Shown: positions 34,451 to 44,245, numbered from the stretch's first letter. The stretch is 64,000 nucleotides of DNA from UBA6244 sp965140775 (GCA_965140775.1 OZ223471.1:496001-560000), one strand, 5' to 3'. Notes: a model not told the origin generated them from the letters alone. Program-made: numbers and translations.

Positions 34451-34867
34451 AAACGTGTGCTGATCAACAGGATGCCGGGCGGCTTGCAGAACCCGGTACC
34501 GTACTTGCGGGATTAACTACACTTCGACAAGCTCCATGTCTCATGTCCGCGGGGGCTTCGGTTGATGCACTTACGGAAGTTTATGGTTGTTCCTTGCTTG
34601 TGTTTTGTCGGTAGTATCTGCATAACATATGATTTCATTGTTTATAAAAGCCTTGTAATAGCTTGGTATGGCTGCCTTTGGTTGGGTATTTTATAGGCAG
34701 CCGCCGGAGGTGGGTTTTATTGAATACCGTATATAAATCATTTAGTAGTCTGTGGGTTACCATGTGTCTCATCCCCAATCAATTGTAGTTAGAGCTTGAC
34801 GGAAAAGTACTTCGAAGTCGGTTACTTTTCAGCCATCATAAATTTGTCCCCAAAGAGCTAAAAACCA
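34451..34867. other. 417-base non-coding gap
   Basis: Holds a possible hairpin GGCTGCC/GGCAGCC (about 34671-34701). The G+C-rich first ~150 bases differ from the AT-rich surroundings. No gene is recognised. Confidence 0.4.
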
Positions 34868-35523
34868 CTATTCCAGCTTTTTAATGCAGATAATGGAGAG
34901 TCCGTTTACATGGTGCCCATCTATGGTTTTTATTAGCTCGTCATTTACAATTACGTTTCCATCCGTTAAATGGATAAAACTGGAGTGAGGAAGAAAAAAT
35001 TTTCCGTCGTAGCTCTTTCTGTATCCTCCACCAGTTAAGTTTAATTTCCATCTTAGATTTTCGGCAGTTGTGGCTTCACGAGTTATGTCTTCTGGTTTAT
35101 TCTTACCGGAAACCACCGCTAAATTATTATTGGTCTTGCCAAAAATTTCAATCCATTCGTCATAGGTAGGTACGTGCCATCCCTGTGGGGCCAAACGTAC
35201 ATCGTTTCCATTATCCAAACACGTATAATTGTACAGATTTCCATATTGTTTCTGATTCTTTTTGCTGTGATCGAGATAACAATAAGCAGGATGTTTGGCT
35301 TTTAGCTTGTTGGATTTGTTCCAATCTTCATCTTTTTTTACATAGGGAATTTCCTCGCCATCGTTAAAATGAGTGGTACGCAACCGGTCAACCATAATGG
35401 CATATCCTCTGAAATGAATGGTGTCGTACACATGGCCATCAATATCGGTAACCTCCGGGTTTTAGCAGGAATCTGGATAACAGGGGATAAAAATATAAGA
35501 AGTGCTGATAAGATTTTTTTCAT
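34868..35523 (-). pseudogene. Secreted FISUMP-domain protein, frameshifted
   Basis: The signal peptide (MKKILSALLIFLSPVIQIPA) is in one frame and the rest (VTDIDGHVYDTIHFRGYAIMVDRLRTTHFNDGEEIP...PQGWHVPTYDEWIEIFG...TGGGYRKSYDGKFF) in another. The latter is a clear Fibrobacter succinogenes paralogous (FISUMP) domain, a lectin-like surface fold common in Bacteroidota. Adding one base in the AAAA run near 35462-35465 restores P-A-K-N-P-E-V-T. Thus a single-base deletion, or a homopolymer sequencing error, splits the gene. It lies at a boundary next to the integrase, consistent with decay. Confidence 0.72.
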
Positions 35524-35539
35524 GTAAATAAGTTTAAGC

Positions 35540-35752
35540 TTAGTATTTTACCACGATATAATAAGTACCTGCTGCTGCTCCTTTTATGGTAACATTGTAG
35601 GTTTGATTGACTTCTACATGGGACAAGGTAATTTTATGCACTCCTGCCTTATTCAGAGTGACTTCGTTGCCCGAAAGGTGTAAGGTGGGAGCCAATTTGA
35701 AACAAGTTTCGGGCTGCATCCTCCCTTTTAAACCATCTTTTACCGATTTCAT
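35540..35752 (-). CDS. Hypothetical fragment upstream of the FISUMP gene
   Basis: A 70-residue frame without signal peptide (LAPTLHLSGNEVTLNKAGVHKITLSHVEVNQTYNVTIKGAAAGTYYIVVKY), strand-rich, like the C-terminal repeat of an adhesin or Ig-like domain. Its 5' side faces the integrase promoter, so it may be the truncated end of a larger gene removed by the integration. It ends 17 bases before the FISUMP start on the same strand. Confidence 0.4.
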   Translation of the reverse strand: MKSVKDGLKGRMQPETCFKLAPTLHLSGNEVTLNKAGVHKITLSHVEVNQTYNVTIKGAAAGTYYIVVKY

Positions 35753-35856
35753 ACAGAAATCATTAAATATTGTCTTTCACCTGTCTTTACCACACTTTTT
35801 CCTTTACTATAGAAGTTATTTATTAGGTTTGAAACGGTTTGAAACGGTATAATTGT

Positions 35857-35864
35857 TACTTTTG
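35857..35864 (+). promoter_or_regulatory. Probable -7 box and repeat upstream of the integrase
   Basis: TACTTTTG fits TAnnTTTG. Just upstream is a tandem duplication of GTTTGAAACG (about 35828-35847), which could be a binding site for the integrase or a regulator. Confidence 0.45.
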
Positions 35865-35884
35865 TGAGCAAATTGCAAGCAAAT

Positions 35885-37129
35885 ATGTCAACCAAAATAT
35901 CAATTACTCTTGATACGAGGAGAAAAAAAAGTAACAACTGTTATCCTATTGTTTTTAAAATTTCTCATAACAGAAGTCAGTCAACAATTTCGTCCGGGTA
36001 TGAAGTCCTTGAAAACAACTTCAATGTGGAAACCAAATCCATCAAACGAAGTACTACTAAAATAAATAAGGACCAGGCAAATAGAGACCTCTCAAAAAAA
36101 TACACGAGATACGTCTCTGTAATTGATAAATTATTCGAGTCAAATAAATTGCAATACATGTCTGTCAGTGAACTAAGGAGCCATTTGATAAACGATGTTT
36201 TTCAAGGAGATTTCTTCGAGTTTGCAAATGATTATATTGATAACGTTGTTAAAAAAGACCGATCACCTAATACTTATAAAACATATGTGCTAGCTGTTAC
36301 TAAGCTCAAAAATGCACTAAACAAAGAAGCAATCGAAATAAATGCGATTGACCCTGATTTGCTTAAAGAAATCGAAAAGAGATGGGCTGATTCCGGAGTT
36401 TCAGTTAATACCATGAACCTTTACTTTTCAAAGTTGAAACATTTGCTGAATATGGCGATAGCAAAAAATCTTTTAAAAGAAGAAAGGTATCCCTTTAAAA
36501 GGTATAGTTATGAGATTAATAAATACTCGTTCTCGAGAGAAAAGACAATTAAGCGAGCAGTAGAAAAAGACATTATTCACCTGATAGAGAATTATAATTC
36601 TAAGCTTAAAACTAGAATGTTTGCAAGAGACATTTTTTTGTTTTCATTTTATACCCGAGGAACGAACATCAGCAATATTATTCACCTGAAAAAGGGCGAT
36701 GTACAAGGAGGAACATTAAGTTTTAGGAGAAGAAAGACAAATAAACTGTTGTCAATCCATTTACACCCAAAAGCTTTTGATATTCTAAGAAACTATGGTT
36801 TTGAGGAGAAGGCAAACAATGACTTTTTATTTCCTTTTAAAAGAAAAGCAAAAATCAAAAATAAACAAGAGGAGCACGAGGATATTGACAGATTGACAAA
36901 GCTCGTTAATGATAGATTAAGTGCCATATCTATGGAACTCGGGATAAATAAAATAACAACCTATACCGCCAGACACTCATGGGCCACGATTGCCTATAAA
37001 TCAGGGGTTGATATTGGTACAATTAGTACCGGTTTAGCGCACTCTGATCTTAAAATGACAGAGATTTATATTGACAGCTTGGTTAATGAAGACAAACTTA
37101 CTAAGGCAGACAAATTAATTTTTGATTAG
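35885..37129 (+). CDS. Tyrosine recombinase (Bacteroidetes phage/transposon-type integrase)
   Basis: A ~414-residue site-specific recombinase: an N-terminal arm-binding segment (ISITLDTRRKKSNNCYPIVFKISHNRS), a SAM-like core-binding domain (FANDYIDNV...PNTYKTYVLAVTKL), then the catalytic domain with first Arg in FSFYTRGTNISNI, YTARHSWAT (second Arg and His) and AHSDLKMTEIYID (Tyr nucleophile). The ATG at 35885 is chosen because an upstream GTG falls inside the promoter box. It is not an IntI-type integron integrase (no integron-specific insert seen). A close paralogue survives as a fragment at 51283-51620. Confidence 0.9.
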   Translation: MSTKISITLDTRRKKSNNCYPIVFKISHNRSQSTISSGYEVLENNFNVETKSIKRSTTKINKDQANRDLSKKYTRYVSVIDKLFESNKLQYMSVSELRSHLINDVFQGDFFEFANDYIDNVVKKDRSPNTYKTYVLAVTKLKNALNKEAIEINAIDPDLLKEIEKRWADSGVSVNTMNLYFSKLKHLLNMAIAKNLLKEERYPFKRYSYEINKYSFSREKTIKRAVEKDIIHLIENYNSKLKTRMFARDIFLFSFYTRGTNISNIIHLKKGDVQGGTLSFRRRKTNKLLSIHLHPKAFDILRNYGFEEKANNDFLFPFKRKAKIKNKQEEHEDIDRLTKLVNDRLSAISMELGINKITTYTARHSWATIAYKSGVDIGTISTGLAHSDLKMTEIYIDSLVNEDKLTKADKLIFD

Positions 37130-37301
37130 GGATTAAGTGGTCGGGGCCAACTTGACGACTTCTTATAGTTTACAATATTAATGACAAACTGCTCCAAGCC
37201 GTGTACAAACAACGGATTCAATGTCCAAGCAGTGCTGGAGTTCCGGTGCTTTAAGATGTCAGGTTTGCTAAACAATCTAATGCTATTTATCCAACCGCAA
37301 A

Positions 37302-37480
37302 AAAAAATCTATTCATGGTGAGCTACTTATAAAAAATTGTATTACATTTGAGCTACTAAAATTCTATGAACGACTAAAAGACCTAATCCGAAATACGTAT
37401 ATAAACATAGTGTCAACAGATATGCGGTTGTAATCAATGTGATACCGGAAAATAGTTTAACAAAATAGCAAAGATTGTCA
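37302..37480. repeat. R3 direct repeat, left copy flanking the ABC/SDR operon
   Basis: Aligns with 44650-44830 over ~180 bases with roughly 70-75% identity by eye; conserved blocks include GTGAGCTACTTATAAAAAAT and GTGTCAACAGATAT. The gap 37130-37906 otherwise holds no gene; its right part is presumably the promoter and leader of the operon. Confidence 0.7.
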
Positions 37481-37906
37481 CCAGAAAAAGTCAGCTAACA
37501 TCTATAAATTGAAAAAAACGGATAAATACCCTAATATCAAATTGAACAGCCATTATTCACTTTGATTTTATAGAATGAATAATTGCAAAAGTTGGGTTTT
37601 TCTGGCCGTTTTCGCCAAGCATAAGAGATTAACAACGACATAGTGAGATTGAAAAGTAAAGCATTGTGAAAGAAAAAGAAAAAAAGACATGATGAAAAGA
37701 CAGGAAAACCGACCTTCAAGCCGACCCACAGTCTATTATTTTTTATCCACCACACATTTTATAATACGACTGCCGACCTACATTGCACACATTGCCCAAG
37801 CCCCACAAACCAGTTTTATAACCAAAGCTGATCAAAGAGTACAATTCGCAAACGTTTCATTTAACAACATTCAAATAAAGGAAAAAATTTGATAAAAACT
37901 AAAAAT

Positions 37907-39259
37907 ATGAGAACAAGATTAAAATTTACATTAATTGCTATAACAGTAGTGGCGATTTTTCTGATAAGTTGCAATAGCAATAATCAGAAGCATGTCACCT
38001 TGACCGTATTGGGAGAAAACTCTTCGAATCTTCAAGCAATGGAAGCGTTGAAGGAAGACTACGAGAAGAACTCTGATTTAAAAATTGAATTTAAACCCAA
38101 CACGTTTGAAGATGCATTCAGCAAAGCCAATCAAGATTTTTCAAATAAGACAGGTTTATACGATATAGTATTGCAATATAATTTTTCTCTTTCTTCATTT
38201 GTCCGCAATGGATATATTTTCAACATAGACGAATTGAGTAAAGACGTTCCATCCAGCCAATTGAGCTTTGAAAGCGACTTATTTCAAAACGCATGGCAAG
38301 AAGTTGGTTACTATTATAAAAACCCTTCAAACATTTCAGAAGGAATAATGAAAGTTGGTTATCCTTTCGCTGCAAATTCAATGTTGCTAGTTTACAACAA
38401 GGAAATGTTTGATAATTCTGAAAACAAAGCGGCATACAAAAAGAAATACGATGAGGAACTGACTGTTCCAACAGATTGGGAACACTACAAAAGAATAGCG
38501 GAATTTTTCACAACTCCAAATAAAACATGGGGTGTTTGCATGCAAGGTGCAGCTGGTGGTTGGCTCTACTACGAATATTGCAACTACTTGTTTGGCATGG
38601 GGGGAACCGTATTTGAAAAACAAAGAGGTTGGGAAGGTGATGCAAACACACCAATCAAAATTACATCACCAGAAGCAATCGCGGCGACGAATTTTTACAA
38701 AAGCCTAAAACCCTTTAATGCTGGCACCTTCACAACAATTGATGCAACGGAACAAACTAAGCTATTAAAGAAGGGAAACATTGCAATGGGAATCGTATGG
38801 AGCGACTACTTATTCAACTTCACTTTTGATGAATACGGAACAATTGACAAACGCTTTGGCTTTGCACCGATTCCCGGAAGTAAATCTTCTTTGGCCGGCG
38901 GAAGTTTCTACATAAACAAGCAATCAAAGAACCCACAAGAAGCGGTGAGGTATGTAATGAGTTTGATGCAAGCGTCAAATCAAATTGCTCTTGCAAAAAA
39001 AGGATTATGTTCTCCTCTCAAATCTACTTATGACGACCCCGAAGTTCTGAAGATTCCTTATGCTACTGCTTTAAAAACGTCTCTTGAAAGAGGAGTATAT
39101 ATGTTTGAAGCCGGACCAGAAAGTGATTTAGTAAGCCAAACAATAACCAACTACCTACAACAGTTTTGGGATGATAAACTCTCCGCCGAAGATGCTTTGA
39201 CTAAAGCGTATGAAGATATTTCCAAAAATAGAGTTGATATTTATAAGGCCCTTAAATAA
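37907..39259 (+). CDS. ABC transporter substrate-binding lipoprotein (family 1 type)
   Basis: A 450-residue lipoprotein (MRTRLKFTLIAITVVAIFLISC). It follows the extracellular solute-binding family 1 plan: VTLTVLGENSSNLQAMEALKEDYEKNSDLKIEF (first lobe), PFAANSMLLVYNKEMF, PTDWEHYKRIAEFFT, GAAGGWLYYEYCNYLFGMGG, and GNIAMGIVWSDYLFNF followed by AGGSFYINKQSKNPQEAVRYVMSL. Such proteins capture sugars or other small molecules for import. It is first of five tightly packed genes. In Bacteroidota, which normally use SusCD for sugars, this transporter type is uncommon, suggesting horizontal transfer. The ligand cannot be read. Confidence 0.87.
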   Translation: MRTRLKFTLIAITVVAIFLISCNSNNQKHVTLTVLGENSSNLQAMEALKEDYEKNSDLKIEFKPNTFEDAFSKANQDFSNKTGLYDIVLQYNFSLSSFVRNGYIFNIDELSKDVPSSQLSFESDLFQNAWQEVGYYYKNPSNISEGIMKVGYPFAANSMLLVYNKEMFDNSENKAAYKKKYDEELTVPTDWEHYKRIAEFFTTPNKTWGVCMQGAAGGWLYYEYCNYLFGMGGTVFEKQRGWEGDANTPIKITSPEAIAATNFYKSLKPFNAGTFTTIDATEQTKLLKKGNIAMGIVWSDYLFNFTFDEYGTIDKRFGFAPIPGSKSSLAGGSFYINKQSKNPQEAVRYVMSLMQASNQIALAKKGLCSPLKSTYDDPEVLKIPYATALKTSLERGVYMFEAGPESDLVSQTITNYLQQFWDDKLSAEDALTKAYEDISKNRVDIYKALK

Positions 39260-39282
39260 TTTTTCAACTCTGAAATTTACGA

Positions 39283-40893
39283 ATGCAAAAAAAATTTTCA
39301 GCTAACAAAATAATTGTAGCAATTGTCATTCTAATTACGGCAATGTTTTTGTTGCCACTAATAATTGGTGGCTTTTCAGGCAGAAGTATTTCGGTATTAC
39401 TTTCTGACAAATCAAATGGGTTTAGTTCATCTTTACTGAGAACAATAATGTTTGCACTACTTTCAGCGTTTGCAAATATTGTTGGTGGTTTTTATCTAGC
39501 ACTTCTACTATCCCGAATTCCAATGAATTCAAAACTTGGCAGACAAATTTCATTTTTCATTTTGCCTGTTACACTGGGAAATGTTGCAGTAGTTTTCGTG
39601 TTTAAAGTTTTATTTTTTGACACGAATATTTTCAACGTAATTGTTCATGGTGGCATTTCAACACAAACTTTGTTTCTTTTATTGATCCAGTTTTGGCAGT
39701 TCGGTTTTTTATTTGCGTACCTATTTTGGCTTAATATTCAAAGCACCCCAAGGCGAATTGAAAGTTTTTCGTCAGCAGCAGGTCTTACTAGGTTTGAAAA
39801 AATCAGAGATATCATTTTACCGCAAACAAAAAACCTGTCTATTCTTTTGCTCTTTATAGGGTTTATATTCTCATTTTATGAAGATGCAAAGAGCCAGTTT
39901 ATTTTCAAAGCATCCCAAGGAACAGGTACAGAGTTAATCAACCATTGGCTTTACAGAACCTTTCAATCAAATCTTTTGATAAACCCTGAATATGCGAGTC
40001 AGTCAATCTTCAAAACAGGAATGATTGTTTTTTCCGTAACAATTTTTCTGTTCCTGTTTTTAGGTTTTATAATTCTTCTTTCGTTCAATTTTTTTTCAAA
40101 AATTAAAAGTTCAAGTCATGATAATACTACTGATAGCAAAAACAAAACTTCATTTGTTCTTGCCATAATTAGTATTGCGATAATTTTGATTCCTGTTATT
40201 CTAGCATTGCTGAAATCTGAATACCATTTTTCGAACAACATTTATTCAATTGCCTTTCCGTTTACACTAACGTTAATTGCCGCTTCCACAGCAACATTGT
40301 TTGCAATCATCTTTGGCATTTCCTCAAGATTAGCTTACAAAAAACTCTTGAGTGGCTTTAATTCGAGATCACTAATCTATTTCCTTTCAATTTTTCTTCT
40401 TCAAATAATTCCACCCATTTGTATTGTGTTGTGTGGGTTCAAATGGCTAAGTTGGGTTGGATACAATTCCGATATACTCATTTACCTTGTTTGGATTTTA
40501 GGACATTGTATCTTGACACTTCCATTGTTAGGTAGTTTTGTTTTGGCTACTCATTTTTCAGTGAAGGAAAATGAACTGAATTATCTGACTGCGTATGAAA
40601 TTTCAGGAAGCAGTATAGTTCAATACAGTTTTTTAAAAAGATTCAAGGCGGAGTACATTCTTACTTTGTTGTTTGCCTTTACTTTTATTTGGAATGATGC
40701 GGGGTTGAACATGGTACTGTCCGACAGGATTCCGTCATTTGCAACAAGCTTGCAAATGTTATTCATTGGCAGAGCTGCTAATTATTCTAAGGCAACAAGT
40801 TTTATTTTGGTTGCAGTCGCATTATCTTTGGCTTGCATTTTTATTTGGCAATACATACTTGGGAAAACAGTAAAACTTAATGAAACAGAATGA
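39283..40893 (+). CDS. Fused ABC permease (two BPD-type halves)
   Basis: A 536-residue protein with about 12 hydrophobic helices in two homologous halves (~1-265 and ~285-536). Each half holds a degenerate EAA-type coupling loop: SSAAGLTRFEKIRDIILPQTKN in the first and AYEISGSSIVQYSFLKRFKAEY in the second. The polypeptide can thus form the whole transmembrane channel, as in Fe3+, thiamine or phosphonate importers with fused permeases. It begins 24 bases after the binding-protein gene and overlaps the ATPase gene by four bases. Sugar-type family 1 transporters usually have two separate permeases, so the mix is unusual. Confidence 0.85.
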   Translation: MQKKFSANKIIVAIVILITAMFLLPLIIGGFSGRSISVLLSDKSNGFSSSLLRTIMFALLSAFANIVGGFYLALLLSRIPMNSKLGRQISFFILPVTLGNVAVVFVFKVLFFDTNIFNVIVHGGISTQTLFLLLIQFWQFGFLFAYLFWLNIQSTPRRIESFSSAAGLTRFEKIRDIILPQTKNLSILLLFIGFIFSFYEDAKSQFIFKASQGTGTELINHWLYRTFQSNLLINPEYASQSIFKTGMIVFSVTIFLFLFLGFIILLSFNFFSKIKSSSHDNTTDSKNKTSFVLAIISIAIILIPVILALLKSEYHFSNNIYSIAFPFTLTLIAASTATLFAIIFGISSRLAYKKLLSGFNSRSLIYFLSIFLLQIIPPICIVLCGFKWLSWVGYNSDILIYLVWILGHCILTLPLLGSFVLATHFSVKENELNYLTAYEISGSSIVQYSFLKRFKAEYILTLLFAFTFIWNDAGLNMVLSDRIPSFATSLQMLFIGRAANYSKATSFILVAVALSLACIFIWQYILGKTVKLNETE

Positions 40894-41966
40894 AGGTTTT
40901 GAAATTTGAACATATAACTTTCGGCTACAGAAAAGAAAAACTACTTTTCAAGGATCTTTCTTTTGAAATAACCCAAAAAAATAACAAAGGATCTGTAATT
41001 GGACTAATGGGAGTAAGTGGAAGCGGTAAATCCACAATTCTTAAGCTAATTTTAGGCATTGAGAAAAAATATCAAGGCAAAATTAAAATTACGCCTTCAA
41101 GTCCACTTATCTCTTATGTTCCGCAAGAACCAGTTTTGTTCGAGCATTTGACGCCGCAAGAAAATGCTGAATACTTTAATCGTATCAGCAATTATAAATC
41201 AAAATTTAATCGTGAACTTTTTAATGAAGTAGCCAAGGCATTACTTATCGAAGAAGTTTTGAAAAGTGCAACATCTGTAAATGAAATTAGCGGGGGACAA
41301 CGACAACGGATTTCACTACTAAGGGCAATGAGTATACAACCCGACATTTTACTTTTGGATGAACCTTTGACTGGTTTAGATGAAGAAGTTAAAGACCAAT
41401 TCCTTCAAACATTAGCGGCACTTATTCAACGCCTAGGTTTGATGGTAATTTATGTAACACATCACAGAAAAGAAGCGGAATTTATTTCTGATGTAATTCT
41501 TTATTTGGAAAAAGAAAGAAATGTTGATATAGTTACAGAGACAAAGCAAACAATAACAAAAGATTTCTTCAATACACCGCCCACAATTTCAGCATTAAAC
41601 GCAACGAAAGAAATTAGTGTAAACACAATGCAGTTCAAGCAAAATGGAAACGGCGGGATAGAACCCATTGAAGCTAATTTGCTTTCAGATGACTCCACCA
41701 TTCGAGTAATGAGTTTTCATGAGGACACAATTCAATTTTCAAGCAGGTCAGGATTTCCATTTGAAATAGCTGCTGAAACTGGAACTTACACTCTATTGAA
41801 ATTGAAGGGTTGTCAAATAATTTTGACAATTGAAAACGAGTTATTCAAAGCAAAAAGTAATTCACAAAGCACGTTTATTTACCTCACGGGAAATATTAAT
41901 TTATACGATAGCAAAGGACATTTTATAAAAGCTACAAGAATTAATAACAATCAAATAATAGGATAA
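40890..41966 (+). CDS. ABC transporter ATPase with C-terminal extension
   Basis: A 358-residue ATPase: Walker A GVSGSGKST (~40-48), Q-loop near YVPQEP, signature ISGGQRQRIS (~132-141), Walker B ILLLDEP (~153-159), D-loop and switch His (VTHHRKEAE). Residues ~215-358 form a beta-rich extension resembling the OB/MOP-type regulatory domain of importer ATPases. It overlaps the permease gene by four bases and the next gene by one, indicating translational coupling. Confidence 0.9.
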   Translation: MKVLKFEHITFGYRKEKLLFKDLSFEITQKNNKGSVIGLMGVSGSGKSTILKLILGIEKKYQGKIKITPSSPLISYVPQEPVLFEHLTPQENAEYFNRISNYKSKFNRELFNEVAKALLIEEVLKSATSVNEISGGQRQRISLLRAMSIQPDILLLDEPLTGLDEEVKDQFLQTLAALIQRLGLMVIYVTHHRKEAEFISDVILYLEKERNVDIVTETKQTITKDFFNTPPTISALNATKEISVNTMQFKQNGNGGIEPIEANLLSDDSTIRVMSFHEDTIQFSSRSGFPFEIAAETGTYTLLKLKGCQIILTIENELFKAKSNSQSTFIYLTGNINLYDSKGHFIKATRINNNQIIG

Positions 41967-42709
41967 TGGCAGAGCAACATTCATTTGTTATAACAGGAGC
42001 AAATTCATTTCTAGGTAGAGCATTTGCCAAAATGCTTTCTAATAACGAAGACTATAAAGTATTTCTAACTTCAAGGAGCAAATTCAATTTTAATGGACTA
42101 TTGAAAAAGAAAAATGTTTCTTATTTATCTGAAATTGATTTAACAATCGAAAGTGATGTAGAGAAATTAGCAATCGTTATAAATGACTTAATCCCCCACA
42201 AGTTTCATGTAATTAATTGTATAGGATATTTCCCTGGATACGAATTAATAAAAGATCTTAGTATTTCTACTGCAAAAAATGTTTTTGACAGCAATGTGCT
42301 TGCGTTGTACAGCGTTGCGAACAAATTGCTTCCGCTGATGTGTAAACGCAAGGGTGGTCACTTTATAGGATTCAGTACGCATACTTCGTATCAGCATTAC
42401 CCTAAAATGGCTGCGTTCACAGCAGCAAAAACAGCAGTTGAGAGTTTGATAAGAGGGATTTCAAATGAATATATTGAACAAGGAATCAATGCGAACACAA
42501 TTGCGTTGGCAACACTTCTAACGGAAACAGAGTTGAAGATTAAGCCTAAAGGCGATTCAGTAAACTGGTTAAATACAGATGAGGTTTGTAAGTTGGTTGA
42601 GAATATCATATTGCAACCGAGTAACCTGATTAATGGAAATGTGATCCACGTCTATAAATACAGTGACACATATTTTCACCAATCATACTTTGACAGAATA
42701 CAACCATGA
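41966..42709 (+). CDS. SDR-like Rossmann protein with Tyr-to-Phe change at the active site
   Basis: A 247-residue short-chain dehydrogenase/reductase fold. The nucleotide-binding motif is TGANSFLGRAF (residues ~10-20), INCIGYFPGYEL stands for NNAG, and the catalytic triad region reads GFSTHTSYQHYPKMAAFTAAKTAVESL. The YxxxK motif is FTAAK: Lys is kept (~155) but Tyr is Phe (~151); an upstream Tyr-Pro-Lys does not fit the spacing. The enzyme may therefore be inactive, use another residue, or act as a sensor. It is coupled to the ATPase gene (one-base overlap) and to the next gene (four-base overlap), so it likely acts with the transporter. Confidence 0.82.
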   Translation: MAEQHSFVITGANSFLGRAFAKMLSNNEDYKVFLTSRSKFNFNGLLKKKNVSYLSEIDLTIESDVEKLAIVINDLIPHKFHVINCIGYFPGYELIKDLSISTAKNVFDSNVLALYSVANKLLPLMCKRKGGHFIGFSTHTSYQHYPKMAAFTAAKTAVESLIRGISNEYIEQGINANTIALATLLTETELKIKPKGDSVNWLNTDEVCKLVENIILQPSNLINGNVIHVYKYSDTYFHQSYFDRIQP

Positions 42710-44235
42710 AACAAACTTATAGAGTATTAGTTATTGATGACCAAAAAGAGGTTGTTGATAGAGTGTCAAATATTTGCCTATCTAATTTTCCAACGGAAAT
42801 TAGCAAAAATATTAATCTTGAGATTGATACTCTTTTCATTGAAGTTGTGCAAAAAACTAGCTATAAAGAAGAATTTGAAATATCTGATAAAACCATTGAA
42901 AATTTAATAAATCTTTCTTCAAAGGAATTCAGTCATATTTTTACTGACTTTGGGTTTGTTGCTGATAGTGATATTTATGACACATTACCTCTCGATACTG
43001 TTGGGGAAATAGAACCTAAATCACTAACGAACAAAGTGTTTACCCCTGTTGATTTAATAATCAAAACAAAACAGTATATTAAACAACATAGAAACACCAA
43101 ATCAATTAAAAACTTAAAGCAAAATTTCCTTAATTTTGCTGGCAAACTAAGCCTTTATTCTTATTGGGATAAGAGATTTAATAAAGTATATCATTCATTA
43201 GGTGAAAGGGCTTTCATTACTCAAAATGTTTTTCCTCATGCCTCTTTCGATCAACTTTATGACATCAAGTCATTGATTTATGATAATAATGATGCTTATA
43301 GAACAAACCAACATCATGATGCTTTTTTAAAGTGTACTTTTATCAGCTCTCAAATTATACTTAGTACTCAACAGTCTTGCTCCTCATTATCAATTAATTT
43401 GAAGACATCAGCAAATGATATTAAGGAATTTAATGATGAATCTTTTTTAATTACTCTAAAGCTATTTTTTTACAGCTGGTATCAGAAAAAATTTATATCC
43501 TGGGGACATTGTAGTATTATTTTATATTGGCTTTTCTTCATAGGTTTAATTGGTGTTTTGCCAACATATATAATGCTTCATCCTCGTTTGCTTGATGGTA
43601 ATTATAATTTAAGCAGTGACTACCATCCCATACTGTTAATAATATCCATTTCATATTTCGTTATTATTTTAGGAACTATTCTATATGCCATTGAAATATT
43701 CATGCAGACTAAACGTGCGGAGAAAGAAATTAATGGATTAGAATGGTTTTACGGCATTAGTTTAGTTATCTGTATCATGTCCATTTTTCTCTGTTATCAT
43801 GCTGTTTCAGTCTTGAATTCGCAAAAAGATATAAATATAATTGTTCATTATTCTGAGATTTTATCGATGATTATATTCGCAAGTTTTTTCTTTGTCGACT
43901 TACTGGTATTATTAGGCAAGTCAAAAGAAATAGAATATTATAAGGAAAAGGGAAAAGCAAAAGATTATAAGAAATCGTATTCTGAAAAAAAATTCATAAT
44001 TAGTCAGCTGATATTAATTGATATTCCAGTTTTTCTTGGTGTACTCTTTATTTTTACTTATACATATTGTGCCAATTCAACAGGTTTTTACAAAACATGT
44101 AATAATCAATTCGATTTATTTGGACCTTTTTTTGTAGTTGGCGCTATAGGAATGCACATAATTTTCTCACAGTTTATTTTTGTAATTTTAAACACAAAAA
44201 TTATCTATCATGAGATTGTCAATTCAATGAATTAA
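42706..44235 (+). CDS. Receiver-like domain joined to a six-helix membrane domain
   Basis: A 509-residue protein. It starts YRVLVIDDQKEVVDRVSNI, the first strand and acidic pair (D11, D12) of a response-regulator receiver domain; HIFTDFGF supplies a possible phospho-acceptor at D81, and an insertion follows. Residues ~265-509 contain six hydrophobic helices (for example ILYWLFFIGLIGVLPTYIML and IISQLILIDIPVFLGVLFIF). Receiver-like domains in front of polytopic membrane domains are rare. It is last in the operon, overlapping the SDR gene by four bases. No known family is recognised, and signalling to or from the transporter is inference. Confidence 0.75.
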   Translation: MKQTYRVLVIDDQKEVVDRVSNICLSNFPTEISKNINLEIDTLFIEVVQKTSYKEEFEISDKTIENLINLSSKEFSHIFTDFGFVADSDIYDTLPLDTVGEIEPKSLTNKVFTPVDLIIKTKQYIKQHRNTKSIKNLKQNFLNFAGKLSLYSYWDKRFNKVYHSLGERAFITQNVFPHASFDQLYDIKSLIYDNNDAYRTNQHHDAFLKCTFISSQIILSTQQSCSSLSINLKTSANDIKEFNDESFLITLKLFFYSWYQKKFISWGHCSIILYWLFFIGLIGVLPTYIMLHPRLLDGNYNLSSDYHPILLIISISYFVIILGTILYAIEIFMQTKRAEKEINGLEWFYGISLVICIMSIFLCYHAVSVLNSQKDINIIVHYSEILSMIIFASFFFVDLLVLLGKSKEIEYYKEKGKAKDYKKSYSEKKFIISQLILIDIPVFLGVLFIFTYTYCANSTGFYKTCNNQFDLFGPFFVVGAIGMHIIFSQFIFVILNTKIIYHEIVNSMN

Positions 44236-44245
44236 TTGTAAATGA

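Noticed and set aside
33779..34614. RDD gene as a further cassette (GTTAGGC at 33779, GTTGGCC at 33922)
   Set aside because: No matching inverse core or convincing stem was found after the gene, so it was left out of the array.
35885..37129. Could this tyrosine recombinase be the integron integrase of the array?
   Set aside because: It has the Bacteroidetes arm-binding/SAM-like plan and a truncated twin, lies within the block that interrupts the array, and shows no integron-integrase-specific insert. A link to the cassettes cannot be excluded but is not supported.
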